Assembly (NCBI GenBank): GCA_002784505.1
Contig: PFLF01000102.1
Coordinates: forward strand, 1-6,243
Direction: 5' to 3'
Source of the DNA: Candidatus Roizmanbacteria bacterium CG_4_10_14_0_8_um_filter_39_9
Lineage (GTDB): Bacteria; Patescibacteriota; Microgenomatia; UBA1406; GWC2-37-13
DNA: 6,243 nucleotides
The first letter of the stretch is position 1, and every line of letters starts with the position of its first letter. A model generated the notes under the pieces. It searched no databases and was not told where the DNA came from. It saw only the letters and a program-made list of their open reading frames with translations. The position numbers were made by a program, and so were the translations under genes. Positions 5,898-6,243 of this stretch are shown here, piece after piece.

Positions 5898-6243
5898 ATG
5901 ATAAAACGCGTAGTGTTTTTAGTGGTTGTTTTATTCGGTTGCGCCGCTCTTTTTGTTTCTTTTGCAGCCAACACACATTCACAACCAATTACTCTTTCGG
6001 ACCGGAAGGTAATCTATGAACTTCCTTTTGCCTGCATTCTCCCAGATAGCCCTCTTTACGTAATAAAGCAAATCAGGGACACTATCATTGAATTTATGAC
6101 ACGTGATTACATGAAAAAGTCAGAACTTCTTCTGGTGGCGTCTGACAAAAAAATAAATATGGCCCTGCAGCTTTCCAAAAAAGGAAAAGTAAAACTCATG
6201 CTTGAAACACTGAAGGCGGCCGAAAAACAGGCAAACAGCATTC
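5898..6243 (+). CDS. DUF5667-like exported protein, N-terminal fragment
   Basis: The frame is open from ATG 5898 to the window edge and gives 115 residues; the C-terminus is missing. Residues 1-24 are a signal peptide or N-terminal anchor (MIKR, hydrophobic core, cleavage near SFAA). Residues 40-61 read YELPFACILPDSPLYVIKQIRD, matching the style of the DUF5667 motif, in which a LPYPG-type stretch is followed by LPDxPLYxxKxxRD. The following helical part (KKSELLLVASDKKINMALQLSKKGK) also fits that family, which has no known function to my knowledge and is common in exported proteins of Patescibacteria and some other groups. The usual PYPG is PFAC here, with an unusual Cys at 46. The ATG is set by the promoter only 11 bases upstream and by the signal peptide; there is no Shine-Dalgarno. 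The gene is divergent from the cohesin-like gene across a 110-base gap. Confidence 0.75.
   Translation, partial: MIKRVVFLVVVLFGCAALFVSFAANTHSQPITLSDRKVIYELPFACILPDSPLYVIKQIRDTIIEFMTRDYMKKSELLLVASDKKINMALQLSKKGKVKLMLETLKAAEKQANSI

Noticed and set aside
5931..5942. Possible lipobox LFGC in the DUF5667-like protein
   Set aside because: Phe at the -2 position is unusual and the hydrophobic stretch continues past the Cys, so an ordinary signal peptide with cleavage near residue 24 is more likely.
5774..5974. 66-codon minus-strand open frame across the divergent gap
   Set aside because: It overlaps both promoters and the signal peptide of the DUF5667-like gene; no coding features.
1..6243. Alternative genetic code (TGA read as glycine, as in some Patescibacteria)
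   Set aside because: All recognised proteins read through completely with the standard code and no in-frame TGA is needed; the visible stops are all TAA, so recoding is not supported, although the stops alone cannot exclude it.

Overview
The window looks like a chromosomal stretch from a candidate-phyla-radiation (Patescibacteria) bacterium, most likely in or near Microgenomates. This rests on protein-style recognition, not a search. The clues are moderate-to-low GC, short intergenic gaps, a very large VirB6/TrbL-like membrane protein of the kind seen in that group, a secreted protein with 'GRVFDSQTLEP' carboxypeptidase-regulatory-like domains, a cohesin-like protein ending in an LPQTG sorting signal, and the start of a DUF5667-like protein. 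The standard code fits throughout, and all four visible stop codons are TAA.

Layout: (1) bases 1-264 hold the C-terminal end of an M24 metallopeptidase (Xaa-Pro aminopeptidase/dipeptidase type). (2) A 92-base convergent gap is almost filled by a nested inverted repeat, which probably ends the next gene. (3) Bases 3209-357 (minus) encode a 950-residue polytopic protein. It has a signal sequence, a Cys-rich ectodomain, twenty consecutive glycines, a VirB6-like membrane core and a ~490-residue hydrophilic tail with internal repeats. (4) Divergent from it, bases 3280-5127 (plus) encode a 615-residue secreted, C-terminally membrane-anchored protein with beta-sandwich domains. (5) Converging on that gene, bases 5787-5137 (minus) encode a 216-residue cohesin-like surface protein with a proline-rich stalk, LPQTG, a membrane helix and a basic tail. 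(6) Divergent from that, bases 5898-6243 (plus) carry the start of a DUF5667-like exported protein, cut by the window edge.

The last four genes alternate in strand, so each appears to be transcribed alone, and each has a recognisable -10 element just upstream of its ATG. In every case the predicted transcription start falls 2-5 bases before the ATG and no Shine-Dalgarno sequence is present, which points to leaderless mRNAs. The most striking case is the divergent pair at 3209/3280: the two promoters appear to share one -35 element, read on both strands, which would couple the VirB6-like protein to its secreted partner.

All four proteins appear to be directed to the cell envelope. A plausible reading (inference) is a surface module: a type IV secretion-like channel protein, a secreted anchored partner and a sortase-displayed adhesin. 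No ATPase (VirB4/VirD4), sortase or pilin gene is in view, so a working secretion system cannot be shown from this window alone. No RNA genes, CRISPR arrays or insertion sequences were seen.
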